This document shows, one piece after another, positions 26,359-34,780 of a DNA stretch of 64,000 nucleotides (position 1 is the stretch's first letter; every line of letters starts with the position of its first letter). The notes under the pieces are model-generated. The model worked only from the letters and a program-made list of their open reading frames with translations. It was not told the origin of the DNA and searched no databases. A program made the translations under genes and the position numbers. The DNA is from Streptosporangium subroseum (GTDB lineage: Bacteria > Actinomycetota > Actinomycetes > Streptosporangiales > Streptosporangiaceae): assembly GCF_900188345.1 (NCBI RefSeq), contig NZ_FZOD01000002.1, forward strand, positions 289,630-353,629. Reading direction: 5' to 3'.

Positions 26359-27630
26359 TCAGCCGATGCGGAGCGGGAGTGTACGGGGGCCGCGGACCTG
26401 GCCCGTGGCCCAGGTCACCGCCGCCGGGTCCGCCAGCCCGAAGTTCGGGATCCGTTCCAGCCAGACCTCGAGCGCGACCCGCAGTTCCATGCGCGCCAGG
26501 TGCGAGCCCACGCAGCGGTGGATGCCGAGGCCGAACGCGGCGTGCCGGTTGACCTGGCGGTCGATGACGACCTCGTCCGCCCGGTCGAACTGCTCCGGGT
26601 CGCGGTTGGCCGCCGGGAACGACAGCAGGATCCAGTCGTCGGCCTTCATGTCGACGCCGTTCCAGTGCATGTCCTCCTTGACCAGCCGGGCCATCGTGAC
26701 CGGCCCGTAGGCCCGCAGCAGTTCCTCCATCGCGGTCGGCAGCAGGGCGGGCTCGGCGACCAGGCGCTCGCGGTCGGCCGGTGTCTTGGCCAGGTGCCAC
26801 AACGACGCGCCGATCGCGCTCCACGTGGTGTCGATGCCGGCGATGAGCAGCAGCGCCATCGTGCCCGCCACGTGGTTCGGCTCCAGTTTCTGGCCGTAGA
26901 GCTCGGCGTTGATGAGGTAGGTCGTCAGATCGTCGCGCGGATTGTCGACGTGGTCGCGGATCTGCGTGAGCAGGTAGTCGAACAGCTTCTCCACCCGGAG
27001 GATGCGCTCCTCGGGCGGAGAGTTGATGCCTTCGAGCGCGTTCTCGACGAATTCGCGGAACTGCGGCCCGTCCTCGGGCGGGAAGCCGAGCATGTCGGCG
27101 ATGACGCGCATCGGGATGTGCTGGGCGTAGTCCCGGGCGGCGTCAACGACGTCCTGCCCCTCGAAGGAGTCGATGAGCGAGTGGCAGAACTCTCGCGTCA
27201 CCTGCTCCTGCCTGGAGACCGCGGTCTTGGTGAACGCCGGCAGCAGCAGCTTGCGCGCGTCGTGGTGGAAGGGCGGGTCGGAGGAGATCGGCGGCGTACC
27301 GCCCACCGGCGCCAGCTCAAGGGGTGGCCGGACGTTGCTCACGATGATCGCTCGTGAGGAGAAGCGCTCGGTGTCGTAGGCGATCGCCGCGACGTCCTCA
27401 TAGCGCGTCGGCAGCCAGGCGCCGCCGAAGCGCTCGGTGTGCGCGATCGGGCAACGCTGCCGCAGCTCGTCCTGGATGGGATAGGGGTCGGCGGCCCACT
27501 CGGGCTCGGCGTGGGAGAAATCGGTCGCCCAGTCGGAGACGGGGCCGGTGATGATCTCACTGCGCGGTTCGAGGGGCCGGTTCTGCTGCCTCTCCTGGAA
27601 ACTTTGGGTGAAGCGGTCGTCGACGGTCAT
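26359..27630 (-). CDS. Cytochrome P450
   Basis: 423 aa soluble class I P450. The heme loop AFGLGIHRCVGSHLARME contains the axial cysteine C373; the I-helix has AGIDTTWSAIG with the acid-threonine pair; ExxR appears as EELLR. It accepts electrons from the ferredoxin encoded 11 bp upstream in the same operon. The similarity in style to terpene- or aromatic-hydroxylating P450s (CYP101/111-like heme loop) is only suggestive; the substrate is unknown. Confidence 0.92.
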   Translation of the reverse strand: MTVDDRFTQSFQERQQNRPLEPRSEIITGPVSDWATDFSHAEPEWAADPYPIQDELRQRCPIAHTERFGGAWLPTRYEDVAAIAYDTERFSSRAIIVSNVRPPLELAPVGGTPPISSDPPFHHDARKLLLPAFTKTAVSRQEQVTREFCHSLIDSFEGQDVVDAARDYAQHIPMRVIADMLGFPPEDGPQFREFVENALEGINSPPEERILRVEKLFDYLLTQIRDHVDNPRDDLTTYLINAELYGQKLEPNHVAGTMALLLIAGIDTTWSAIGASLWHLAKTPADRERLVAEPALLPTAMEELLRAYGPVTMARLVKEDMHWNGVDMKADDWILLSFPAANRDPEQFDRADEVVIDRQVNRHAAFGLGIHRCVGSHLARMELRVALEVWLERIPNFGLADPAAVTWATGQVRGPRTLPLRIG

Positions 27631-27641
27631 GCCACGCCTCC

Positions 27642-27833
27642 TTAGAGGATCTCGATCGCTCGTTCCGGACAGTTGGCCAGGGCCAGACGTGCTGCCTGTT
27701 CCTGGCCCTGTGGCACGGCTCCATCGCCGACGACATGCCCGTATCCCTCGTCGTCCTCCTCGAACAGGTCGGGGGCGAGGTCGTAGCAGCGGCCGTGTCC
27801 GTGGCAGCGCTCGGAATCAATTCGTACTTTCAC
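27642..27833 (-). CDS. [3Fe-4S] ferredoxin, P450 redox partner
   Basis: 63 aa. Cysteines C10, C16 and C55 with the spacing CHGHGRC...CP make a three-cysteine cluster site with histidine in place of the fourth ligand, as in P450-associated actinobacterial ferredoxins. Its start lies 17 bp inside the end of the TetR gene and the P450 start follows its stop by 11 bp. Confidence 0.92.
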   Translation of the reverse strand: MKVRIDSERCHGHGRCYDLAPDLFEEDDEGYGHVVGDGAVPQGQEQAARLALANCPERAIEIL

Positions 27834-28452
27834 TACGGGGGCTCCGCTCTGTGCGCGGTGATGGCGTCGGTGGGACGAGGGCGCCCACGACGCGGGTGAG
27901 TAACGCCGACCATTCCGCGTCGTCGACGGCGTGCAGGTCCGGCGGGATGAGCGCGCTGCCCATCGACAGCAGCAGGCAGAAGTGGGCCAGTGCCTCGGGC
28001 GACAGCGCGGGATCCAGCTCGCCGTCGCTCTGGGCCACGCGTACCAAGTCGGCGATCCAGTCGGTTCGCTCGCCGACGTAGTCGCGCATCGGACGTGCGA
28101 CGTCCGCGTCGCGGCGGGCCGCGACCAACGCCTCGACGATGAGGTGGCGGGGAGCGTCGCGGCGTCGCGGCAGCCAGCGGCCGATGGCGAGGAGCAGGTC
28201 CGTGACCGACCGGTCGGGGTCCGCGGCGAACAGACTGGCCAGCAGCTGCCGCCCGTGCGCCCGCAGCGCGGCCACGAGCAGCTCGGCCTTCGATCCGAAG
28301 TGCGCGTACAGCGCGCCGTTGCTCACCCCCGCGGCTGCGGCGATGTCGGCCACACGCGTACCGTCGTACCCCCGCTCGGCGAAAACCTCGGCGGCCGCCT
28401 GCAGCAGTCGCTCGCGCGTCTCAGCGGCGGTGACGCCCGCGATACGTCCCAT
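27817..28452 (-). CDS. TetR-family regulator of the P450 operon
   Basis: 211 aa. N-terminal helix-turn-helix at about 28-48 (TRVADIAAAAGVSNGALYAHFGSKAEL). First gene of the operon TetR-ferredoxin-P450, so it is probably autoregulatory through the palindrome lying directly upstream. The C-terminal ligand domain is not assignable by eye. Confidence 0.88.
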   Translation of the reverse strand: MGRIAGVTAAETRERLLQAAAEVFAERGYDGTRVADIAAAAGVSNGALYAHFGSKAELLVAALRAHGRQLLASLFAADPDRSVTDLLLAIGRWLPRRRDAPRHLIVEALVAARRDADVARPMRDYVGERTDWIADLVRVAQSDGELDPALSPEALAHFCLLLSMGSALIPPDLHAVDDAEWSALLTRVVGALVPPTPSPRTERSPRSESTN

Positions 28453-28506
28453 AAATGAATTAAAAGATCGTTCATTTGATTCGTCAAGAGTGAACGTAAG
28501 TGTTCA
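28453..28506. promoter_or_regulatory. Operator-like inverted repeats upstream of the TetR-fdx-P450 operon
   Basis: AAATGAA (28453-28459) and TTCATTT (28471-28477) form a perfect 7-bp inverted repeat touching the TetR start codon. TGAAC (28491-28495) and GTTCA (28502-28506) form a second. The stretch is AT-rich against its surroundings, as expected for a promoter/operator. Confidence 0.5.
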
Positions 28507-28624
28507 GTTGCCTGTCTGACGGCCTTGCAGATGGAAGTGCGTCACGCCAGATGGAAGCGGACATGGAAGCGCGACATCGGGGTTGGCAGTAGGGGCGTGT
28601 ACGGCAGGAGGCTCGGCCCAAGAA

Positions 28625-28735
28625 ATGATGGCGGTCTGGCCCCGGCGACTGGCGTTGGTGGTGGCACCGGCGTGCGGTGAGTCGTTCGCGTCGTGGGTTG
28701 ATCGGATGGCTCTGCAGAACGGATGCCCGCCGTGA
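28625..28735 (+). pseudogene. TniQ N-terminal fragment
   Basis: A 36-codon frame whose residues 6-34 (RRLALVVAPACGESFASWVD, then RMALQNGCP) match the N-terminus of TniQ-domain proteins, where RRLPLxVxPxxGESxxSWxxRxA is typical. It stops right after this block, so the rest of the gene is lost. TniQ proteins accompany Tn7-like and Tn5053-like transposition genes and also stand alone in actinomycetes. Confidence 0.5.
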
Positions 28736-28737
28736 AC

Positions 28738-28860
28738 ATGGACGAGGATTCGGGAGCGGAAGATCGATACCTGCTGCAGATCTGGCCGCAGCCTGAGTCC
28801 ATCCCACAGGTGGTCAAAAGCACAAGCGCGCAACTTGCCTACTGGTGCAGCGTGGGCTGA
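28738..28860 (+). pseudogene. Fragment ending in an actinobacterial YLLQxWP-type tail
   Basis: 40 codons. DRYLLQIWPQP and the following VVKSTSAQLAYW resemble the C-terminal tail (YLLQFWP...TS..AAYW) of a group of actinobacterial hypothetical proteins. Only the tail remains, in another frame from the preceding TniQ remnant. The region 28507-28886 otherwise shows nothing recognisable beyond three ATGGAAG repeats near 28530-28570. Confidence 0.35.
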
Positions 28861-28886
28861 CGTCCCGGCTTCGGTAGTTTCTGATC

Positions 28887-29687
28887 ATGTTCGATGCCGA
28901 CTTCACCCCCCTTCGCGTCACCTACCGGACGCACGGGCGTGACACCTCCCGCCGCATCCGCACATGGGCGAAGGCGAAGGGCTACTCCGTCAGCGACCGT
29001 GGCCGGGTGGCTCCGGAAATCATCGAAGCCTTCTTCACCGCCCATCCCGAGATCTACGAACAGGCGAACACGTTCGAGATGGTCCACGCCACCGCGAGGA
29101 CCCCTGGCGCGTCCCCGGAGGATTACGCATGGCAGGGAAAGGATGACAGCCCACTCGGGGACATCTACACGATCGTTTTCGTTCGCGGGCTCGACGAGCA
29201 CGAGGTGCTGCGCCAACTCGGCGCCGCGGACGAGGACATTCGGCCGATCGAAGACGGGGACTACTCCTATCCGGAAGAACCCCAGATCATCACCGTGCGG
29301 CGAATCGGGGACTGGACCGTCGCGATCGAGCACTGCGGCTCGCGCGGCGCACAATGGGAGATTTTGAGCGCCTTGTCACGCAACGGCGAAGAGGCTATGG
29401 CGGTGCAGCGACATGACTACGCCCAGCACCACGTTGCCTATGCCGTCGACGGCCACCTCATTACCGACATCAACCCGGGGTTTCCCATCGACAGACAGGG
29501 CGCGGATCCCGACCGGCTCAATCGTCACCTCCGTGAGCTGGGCATCGATCCGGCCGCCGACGACTCCATCGACAACCCCATCCCGGCGGCCCTGGCACTC
29601 GCCACCCGGATCACCGGCGTCATGATCACCCCACAACATCTTCACCGCCCCATCCTCGGCGCCGCCATACCCGGTGCCTACTTATGA
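28887..29687 (+). CDS. Lsr2-type DNA-binding domain fused to DUF6461
   Basis: 266 aa. Residues about 22-50 (IRTWAKAKGYSVSDRGRVAPEIIEAF) match the C-terminal AT-hook-like DNA-binding domain of Lsr2, including the RGR motif. Residues about 85-266 match DUF6461: YTIVFVRGLDEHEVLRQLGA, WTVAIEHCGSRG and YAVDGHLITDINPGFP. DUF6461 usually occurs alone or with toxin/immunity-type partners in actinomycetes. A TAGTTT hexamer 7 bases before the ATG suggests a leaderless transcript. Function unknown. Confidence 0.75.
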   Translation: MFDADFTPLRVTYRTHGRDTSRRIRTWAKAKGYSVSDRGRVAPEIIEAFFTAHPEIYEQANTFEMVHATARTPGASPEDYAWQGKDDSPLGDIYTIVFVRGLDEHEVLRQLGAADEDIRPIEDGDYSYPEEPQIITVRRIGDWTVAIEHCGSRGAQWEILSALSRNGEEAMAVQRHDYAQHHVAYAVDGHLITDINPGFPIDRQGADPDRLNRHLRELGIDPAADDSIDNPIPAALALATRITGVMITPQHLHRPILGAAIPGAYL

Positions 29688-29784
29688 TCCGCCTTGACTG
29701 CCCTTCACAATCTCGGCACTATGCCCGACATGAGTGCCGGCTTGATCATCGCGATGCCTTTGAAGCCATAGCCCCAACCCACGC

Positions 29785-29910
29785 ACGTCTATGCACTCGA
29801 TCTTCGTCTGGGTGCGGACACCGACAGGGCCGGGCCCCTGATGCGAGCTGTCCAGGAGTCCTTCGTTGATGGATGGCAGCAGGCCATGTGGGCGGGTGCG
29901 ACGGCCAATG
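29785..29910 (+). pseudogene. Remnant of a DHA2 MFS transporter C-terminus
   Basis: In the frame of 29841, LMRAVQESFVDGWQQAMWAG resembles the last periplasmic loop and helix start of DHA2 exporters, then decays. About 40 codons only, with no start. The surrounding gap 29688-29991 has no other gene. Confidence 0.3.
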
Positions 29911-29991
29911 GCGGTGCTGTTCGTCTAAGTGCTCGCGCGGGCTGCGCTCCCACGGTTTCGCACGGGGTAGTCGCGCGTCCAGGATGGTTGC

Positions 29992-30561
29992 ATGATGTTC
30001 CTTGGACTCGCGATGGTGTTCATCGCGAAGCTGGCGCCCCGCAAGGCGTCCCGGGTGCGCCGCGACGCGCCGGGATCGCTCAGCCAGGAGTTGTTAGATC
30101 GGGCCGTTCGGCAAGGCACGGCACCGGACCTGATCTATGTGGTCGCCGTGCGAGGGCACGAACTGGTCGAGCAGTCGGTCGGCGTCATCAACGACGAGGG
30201 GTTCGGGGCCAACTACTCCGCGGAGGGCGGACGGCTGGTCCAGCTCAGGATCGACCGCGGCACCCTGGCGGACGCCGCGTGCACCGAACTCCCGAAACGG
30301 TGCGAGAAGGACGGAGCCGGCTGGTATCGGGTGGGCGAGGGCTGTCACGAGTACCTCGCTGTCCGCGACGACCACCACATCAGATTGACCGGTCGCGTCG
30401 GGGAAGTCGATCGGGCCACCCTGAAGGCGGCCGTCGCCGGAGCGCGACCCGCCACCAACATCCCCTCCGCCATGCCGCCACCGTCGCGGCCTCCGGTCCG
30501 GCGCGGTGACCTGCCTACCGGCGACGGCGCCCCGATCCGGCACACTGGCAGGGGCGGCTGA
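29992..30561 (+). CDS. Hypothetical protein with N-terminal hydrophobic segment
   Basis: 189 aa, no family recognised. It begins MMFLGLAMVFIAKLAP, a short hydrophobic anchor, then a mixed alpha/beta body with two cysteines (CTELPKRC) and a proline-rich C-terminus from about 150. AGGATGG precedes the ATG. Coding potential is supported by continuous high third-position GC and balanced composition up to residue 150. Confidence 0.5.
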   Translation: MMFLGLAMVFIAKLAPRKASRVRRDAPGSLSQELLDRAVRQGTAPDLIYVVAVRGHELVEQSVGVINDEGFGANYSAEGGRLVQLRIDRGTLADAACTELPKRCEKDGAGWYRVGEGCHEYLAVRDDHHIRLTGRVGEVDRATLKAAVAGARPATNIPSAMPPPSRPPVRRGDLPTGDGAPIRHTGRGG

Positions 30562-30790
30562 AACCGGCCCGGCCGGGGATCGGCTGTTCGGCCGAGGCGG
30601 CCGAGCCGGATCTGGACGCACGGGCGAAGTTCCCGGCTTTCCCGTCTCGCCCGGGCGAGAGTGGTGCGAGGCGGGTGGTCCTGGTCGTTGTGGCTGCCTC
30701 GCTTGTTAAGCCTCGAAAGATCACCCGTTACTGGGCGGCGACTTCTGGTGGCAGCAGCGACCAGGCATGGTTTGGATCGCCGTAGTCGGC

Positions 30791-31879
30791 TCAGCGGCCG
30801 TGGGCCCAGATCAGACCGCCGCGGCCAGAAGGTGCCGCGCCGACCGCCCAGACGGAACCGCTCTCCGGCCGTATGGCGAGGTCACGGACGAACGCGTTCT
30901 GGTTCGGCGGAGCCGGAAAGGCGCCCGGCTCGACACCGTCGGCGCCGATGTGCAGAGACCCGCTACCTCCGCCCTTGGCGTCGTAGACGACCCAGGCCCC
31001 GCCTCTGCCGTCGGGCTCCGCCTGGGCGCGCGGCTGGAGGCCCGGTTCACCACGGACCTCGAAGTTGAAGCCGCCCAGATAACCCGACAGCAGCAACGTC
31101 TCACCGCAGAATGGGCGCTTCGCACCGCCGCACGGCCAGGCGACCCAGCCGACGGCCATCACCCGGCCGGTCTCACCGTCGACCGCGACATCCGTCAGCT
31201 CCGAGATCTGGCCCGAGTGTGAGGACGGAATCGCGGGAAGCGTGACCGCGCGCCAGGCCGTGCCGGTCCAGCGGGCCAGAGCCGCCTTGCCCCGCACCGA
31301 GCCCGCCGCCCACTTGCCGTCGAGTCCTTTGACCACAATCGGCGTGTCGACCTTGCGCCACACCGACCCGGCCAGGCGCCGCAGCGTGGACCGCGCCTTC
31401 CACCCGGCGCCACCGGCCGCGGAGAACGTATTCGAGTCCTCGATGACCCACAGGTTCTTGCCGATGGAGTACGCCCGATCCACCCGGCCATGGCTCCATC
31501 GCTTGACCTGCCAGCGCTTGCCGTCCCACCGGGCGTACCGCGACGCGCCGAACGCCCAGACCCTGGTGTCGGACGCCGACGTCAGCCGCTTCACCCGGAA
31601 GCCCGGCCCGGTGACCCGTTTGAAGGTGGACCGGCCGCCCTTGAGCAGGAGTGACTCGGTACGACTCGATCCGCGATCCGGGCGCCTCGTCCCGGCGACC
31701 CAGACCGCCCCGCCCGGCGTCACCGTTACCGCGTCGTAGGAGTCACGGCGGTCGTCATGGACGACGCTCCACTGACCGGCCGGTGCCACGGCATGGGCGG
31801 CGGCCGGCCCGGCGGCGACAAAAAAGGCGACGGCCGCGGCGGTGCCGCGAAACAACATTCCCATAAGGGTGAGACGCAC
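30791..31879 (-). CDS. Secreted beta-propeller-like protein
   Basis: 362 aa. Signal peptide RGTAAAVAFFVAAGPAAAHA with probable cleavage after AHA near residue 30. The body has repeated GAVWVAG / RVWAFGAS / SVWAVGAAP strands spaced through the protein, typical of sialidase-like or WD propellers. It is exported and of unknown function. GTG at 31879 or ATG at 31864/31858 could be the start. Confidence 0.65.
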   Translation of the reverse strand: MRLTLMGMLFRGTAAAVAFFVAAGPAAAHAVAPAGQWSVVHDDRRDSYDAVTVTPGGAVWVAGTRRPDRGSSRTESLLLKGGRSTFKRVTGPGFRVKRLTSASDTRVWAFGASRYARWDGKRWQVKRWSHGRVDRAYSIGKNLWVIEDSNTFSAAGGAGWKARSTLRRLAGSVWRKVDTPIVVKGLDGKWAAGSVRGKAALARWTGTAWRAVTLPAIPSSHSGQISELTDVAVDGETGRVMAVGWVAWPCGGAKRPFCGETLLLSGYLGGFNFEVRGEPGLQPRAQAEPDGRGGAWVVYDAKGGGSGSLHIGADGVEPGAFPAPPNQNAFVRDLAIRPESGSVWAVGAAPSGRGGLIWAHGR

Positions 31880-32081
31880 TTTTCGGAGGAAAGGTTCACA
31901 TGCGGCAGGGCAGGAGGCGGCAAGATCCGGACCTGTCGCTCGACCGTCTCCGCGGGGCGCGAGGGTGATGGGGCGAAGTTCTGCTCATCGGGGTCGGCCG
32001 CGCGGTCACCTGCACTGCAAGATCATCTGCGACTGTCGCCTTCGATGACGCGCCCGGCGAGTGGTCACGCCGGGGGCGTGG

Positions 32082-33026
32082 CTAGATCGGGAAGCTGCCA
32101 CGGCGCCAGTGCCAGTGGCGGCCGGCCTTCAGGTGGTCGACGATCGCGTGCTGGAGCACGGTACGGCGCGGCAGCCGGTCGAGCGGCGTGGTCAGGGTGC
32201 GGAACGCGAACCGCAGCACCTCGACGTCGGCGTCCAGCCCTTCCGGCTCCTCGTAGGGCTCCAGCTCGAACCTCCGCTGGAACCGGACGATGTTGGAGTC
32301 CTCGGGCAGGTACTCCAGCAGCTGTGGGTCGAGCAGCCACGAGCCGCAGGAGAACGCCGTGTAGCGCTCGTCGGGAAAGTGGCGCGGGAAGAACGCGCGG
32401 GCCTCGTCGAGCGACGCCGCGACCGCCTCCGGGGTCATCGGCCCCGACTCGGGGATGTGCAGGTCGATGGCGGTGCCGCCGCGGTGGTGCTGCAGTCGGC
32501 CCAGCTCGTAGATGCCGCCGCGCGCGTGTAGCGTCAGCCAGCTCTGCATGACCGGCCAGCCCTCGCGGTGCATCCGCCGGTCGATCGCGAGGTTGCGGCC
32601 CAGATCTGAGAGGGTCACCCACGACACGGCATCGGCGACGCCGTGGTCGCGGTGGTACCCCATGACGACGTCGACCAGGGCCAGGTACGCGTACACGTAG
32701 AGATGCCGCCAGGCGGGGCCCCGTTCGCGCGGCAGCTCCGGACCGGGCGACAGCCAGACGTGGCCCCCGAGATCGGCGCGGACCAGGGCGATCGAGCGGT
32801 CGAGCAGCCAGTGCAGCTCCGGAGTCCACAGCGGAGAGCCGGGGTCGGGCCAGCCCGCCATGATCTCGGCGGCGTCGTCCGGCCGCACCGCCAGCCGGTC
32901 GAGGATCGCAGGCGCGTCGGCCTTGGCGGGCAGCGGAGCCGACGGCCGGTCGCCGGCGAGCCGGTGCACGCGGTCGACGTCCTCGACGGGCACTCCGAGC
33001 CGGGCGGCGATGTCGTCCAGATCCAC
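32082..33026 (-). CDS. Two-domain acyltransferase (GNAT_C type)
   Basis: 314 aa. An N-terminal helical domain (about 1-110) and a C-terminal GNAT-like half (about 115-300) with YAYLALVDVVMGYHRDHG, VSWVTLSDLGRNLAIDRRMHREG, IPESGPMTPEAVAASLDEARAFFPRHFP and SWLLDPQLLEYLPEDSNIVRFQRRF, blocks shared by the actinobacterial acyltransferase-domain proteins. Substrate unknown. The start is GTG at 33026. Confidence 0.75.
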   Translation of the reverse strand: MDLDDIAARLGVPVEDVDRVHRLAGDRPSAPLPAKADAPAILDRLAVRPDDAAEIMAGWPDPGSPLWTPELHWLLDRSIALVRADLGGHVWLSPGPELPRERGPAWRHLYVYAYLALVDVVMGYHRDHGVADAVSWVTLSDLGRNLAIDRRMHREGWPVMQSWLTLHARGGIYELGRLQHHRGGTAIDLHIPESGPMTPEAVAASLDEARAFFPRHFPDERYTAFSCGSWLLDPQLLEYLPEDSNIVRFQRRFELEPYEEPEGLDADVEVLRFAFRTLTTPLDRLPRRTVLQHAIVDHLKAGRHWHWRRGSFPI

Positions 33027-33653
33027 GCGGACGATCCTACCGGCCGGTGGGATCGTCCCTCCCGCCCCAGATTCTCCCGGCGCCGGCGCCGAGCCGGGGC
33101 GTCTCCACGGCCTTGAGCCGATCTGTCAGCACCCGGGTCGTCTTGGCGTTCGGCTCGATCTCGGAACGTGGGCGAGAGCCTGAACCCCTGACGAATTGCT
33201 TGTGCTGCCTCTCCTGTCGAGACGGCCTCATGAGGCGCCCATGGCGGTGACCGGGCCTACTCGGTCACCTCGGGGTTCCTCTCTCACGGAAAAGTGCGTT
33301 CTTCCCGCGGAACGCTGACTCTCCTAGCGTTACCCGGTAATCGCAGTTGAGGAGGATCGATGGAACGCCACGCCGAGACTGGTCGGTCACCTCGCCGTGC
33401 CAGGGGTTTCCGCCTTGACCGGGCGGCGGTCGGCGCGGGAGCCCCACGCCGACAGCGGACGGCTGTGGCATTGCTGCCCTCGCGATAATCCTCGGCAACC
33501 TGGCGTCGAACTCGACTCACCCTTACCAGGGTGGGTGCAATCGTCTTCGTGACCGCATTCTCGCCGGTCGGAGACGTCTGTGCGCTCCTCGGGCCGTTGA
33601 GCACACGCGGCAGCCTTACGTTGAAAACCAAACACCTTATCGTTGGAGAGCAG
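33027..33653. other. Non-coding gap of about 630 bp upstream of the ThuA gene
   Basis: No convincing gene. The one notable item is a 42-codon frame at 33360-33488 on the + strand with a strong Shine-Dalgarno (GAGGAGGA at 33350-33357), but the peptide is Arg/Ala-rich and unlike anything known. The last 100 bp are AT-richer and probably hold the ThuA promoter. Confidence 0.4.
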
Positions 33654-34322
33654 ATGTCATATCCCGCCGAAATCGTCATCCTGAGCGGCGAAGGCCCGCA
33701 CACCGATCCATGGCATTCGCTGCATGAGACGAGCGCGAGAATGGCTGAAATTCTAGGAGAAACAAACTCCGTCGCAATCGTGAAATCCATTGACGAGATC
33801 GAGGCCGCGCTCGGTGGCGCCGACGTGTTACTCGTGAACACGAGCGCCTACCGCTCGACGCCGATCCCCGAGGATGACGTCTTCGCTCACGTCCTCGAGG
33901 GCTTCCTCGCGCGCGGCGGCAACCTGCTCGCCACCCACAGCGCCACGGTCGCGTTTCCCGGTCTGCAGAGTTGGCGGTCCGTGCTCGGAGCGACCTGGGC
34001 CCTCGGCAGAACCTTCCACCCGCCGCTCGGCCGGAGCCTGATCCAGAAGAGTGAGGTCGTGCATCCGATCACCGAGGGCCTCGGCGACTTCTGGGTTCAC
34101 GACGAGCGCTACAGCAACCTCGACTTCGTCGACGAGCGCGACATCGTGCCGCTCTACGTCCACAGCGAGGACGGCGTCACCCATCCTCTCGTCTGGGCTC
34201 ACACGGTTGAGAACAGCCGTGTGGTCTACAACGCCCTGGGCCACGACGTCAGCTCATTTGACTCGCCAGAACACGTCGCACTGCTCAAGCGCACCGTGTC
34301 CTGGCTCCGACACCGCGCTTGA
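33654..34322 (+). CDS. ThuA-like domain protein
   Basis: 222 aa. It has the ThuA/glutamine-amidotransferase-like fold marks: IVILSGEGPHTDPWHSLHETSARMAEIL at the N-terminus, VLEGFLARGGNLLATHSAT, SEVVHPITEGLGDFWVHDERYSNLDF and VVYNALGHDVSSFDSPEH. Often linked to sugar metabolism, function unproven. ATG at 33654 with GGAGAG 3 bases upstream. Confidence 0.8.
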   Translation: MSYPAEIVILSGEGPHTDPWHSLHETSARMAEILGETNSVAIVKSIDEIEAALGGADVLLVNTSAYRSTPIPEDDVFAHVLEGFLARGGNLLATHSATVAFPGLQSWRSVLGATWALGRTFHPPLGRSLIQKSEVVHPITEGLGDFWVHDERYSNLDFVDERDIVPLYVHSEDGVTHPLVWAHTVENSRVVYNALGHDVSSFDSPEHVALLKRTVSWLRHRA

Positions 34323-34429
34323 TCTCTGTGGTTCGGGTGCGGGCGGATCCGGATGCACCTGGCGTCGACCATCGTGAGGGCGCTTACCGGGACGCGGTCG
34401 CCGCGGCGCGATGTCCGGCTCGAGAAGCC

Positions 34430-34729
34430 CTATGCCGCCGAGGACCCGACCCAGACGTCGACGACCTCGAGCATCGTGATCGGCGGCTCTGGCGGGCGGA
34501 AGCCGAGTGCCGCTGTCACCACTCGGTCGATGACCGGGTGGAGACGGTTTTCCACGAATTCGAGATAGGCCTCTTTGGACTCCCAGACCTCCAGGTAGCG
34601 CAGGCCCTGCTCGGTGCGGTGGGCGAGGTGAAGGATCATGCCGGGTGGCAGTTCGGGGCCGAGCTCCTGCTTGATCCGGGCGTAGACGTCGGGGTCGATC
34701 GGAACCTCATAGGTGAACGCGTACGACAT
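34430..34729 (-). CDS. ABM-like small protein
   Basis: 99 aa. MILHLAHRTEQGLRYLEVWESKEAYLEFVENRLHPVI resembles dimeric alpha/beta-barrel antibiotic-biosynthesis-monooxygenase or heme-degradation-like proteins. GAGG lies 5 bases before the ATG at 34729. Divergent from the TetR gene across 51 bp, so likely its target. Confidence 0.65.
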   Translation of the reverse strand: MSYAFTYEVPIDPDVYARIKQELGPELPPGMILHLAHRTEQGLRYLEVWESKEAYLEFVENRLHPVIDRVVTAALGFRPPEPPITMLEVVDVWVGSSAA

Positions 34730-34748
34730 GGCGCCTCTTTTCAATTTG

Positions 34749-34767
34749 ATCCGAGTATGAATCGGAT
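34749..34767. promoter_or_regulatory. Operator palindrome between the ABM-like and TetR genes
   Basis: ATCCGA (34749-34754) and TCGGAT (34762-34767) form a perfect inverted repeat with a 7-nt spacer in the 51-bp divergent intergenic region. Confidence 0.5.
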
Positions 34768-34780
34768 GAATAATGTGAGC

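Noticed and set aside
28504..28833. 110-codon frame on the - strand downstream of the TetR operator
   Set aside because: Antisense to the TniQ-like fragment, no RBS and no family likeness.
33360..33488. 42-codon frame with strong Shine-Dalgarno
   Set aside because: Peptide is Arg-rich and uninformative; kept only as a remark in the gap entry.
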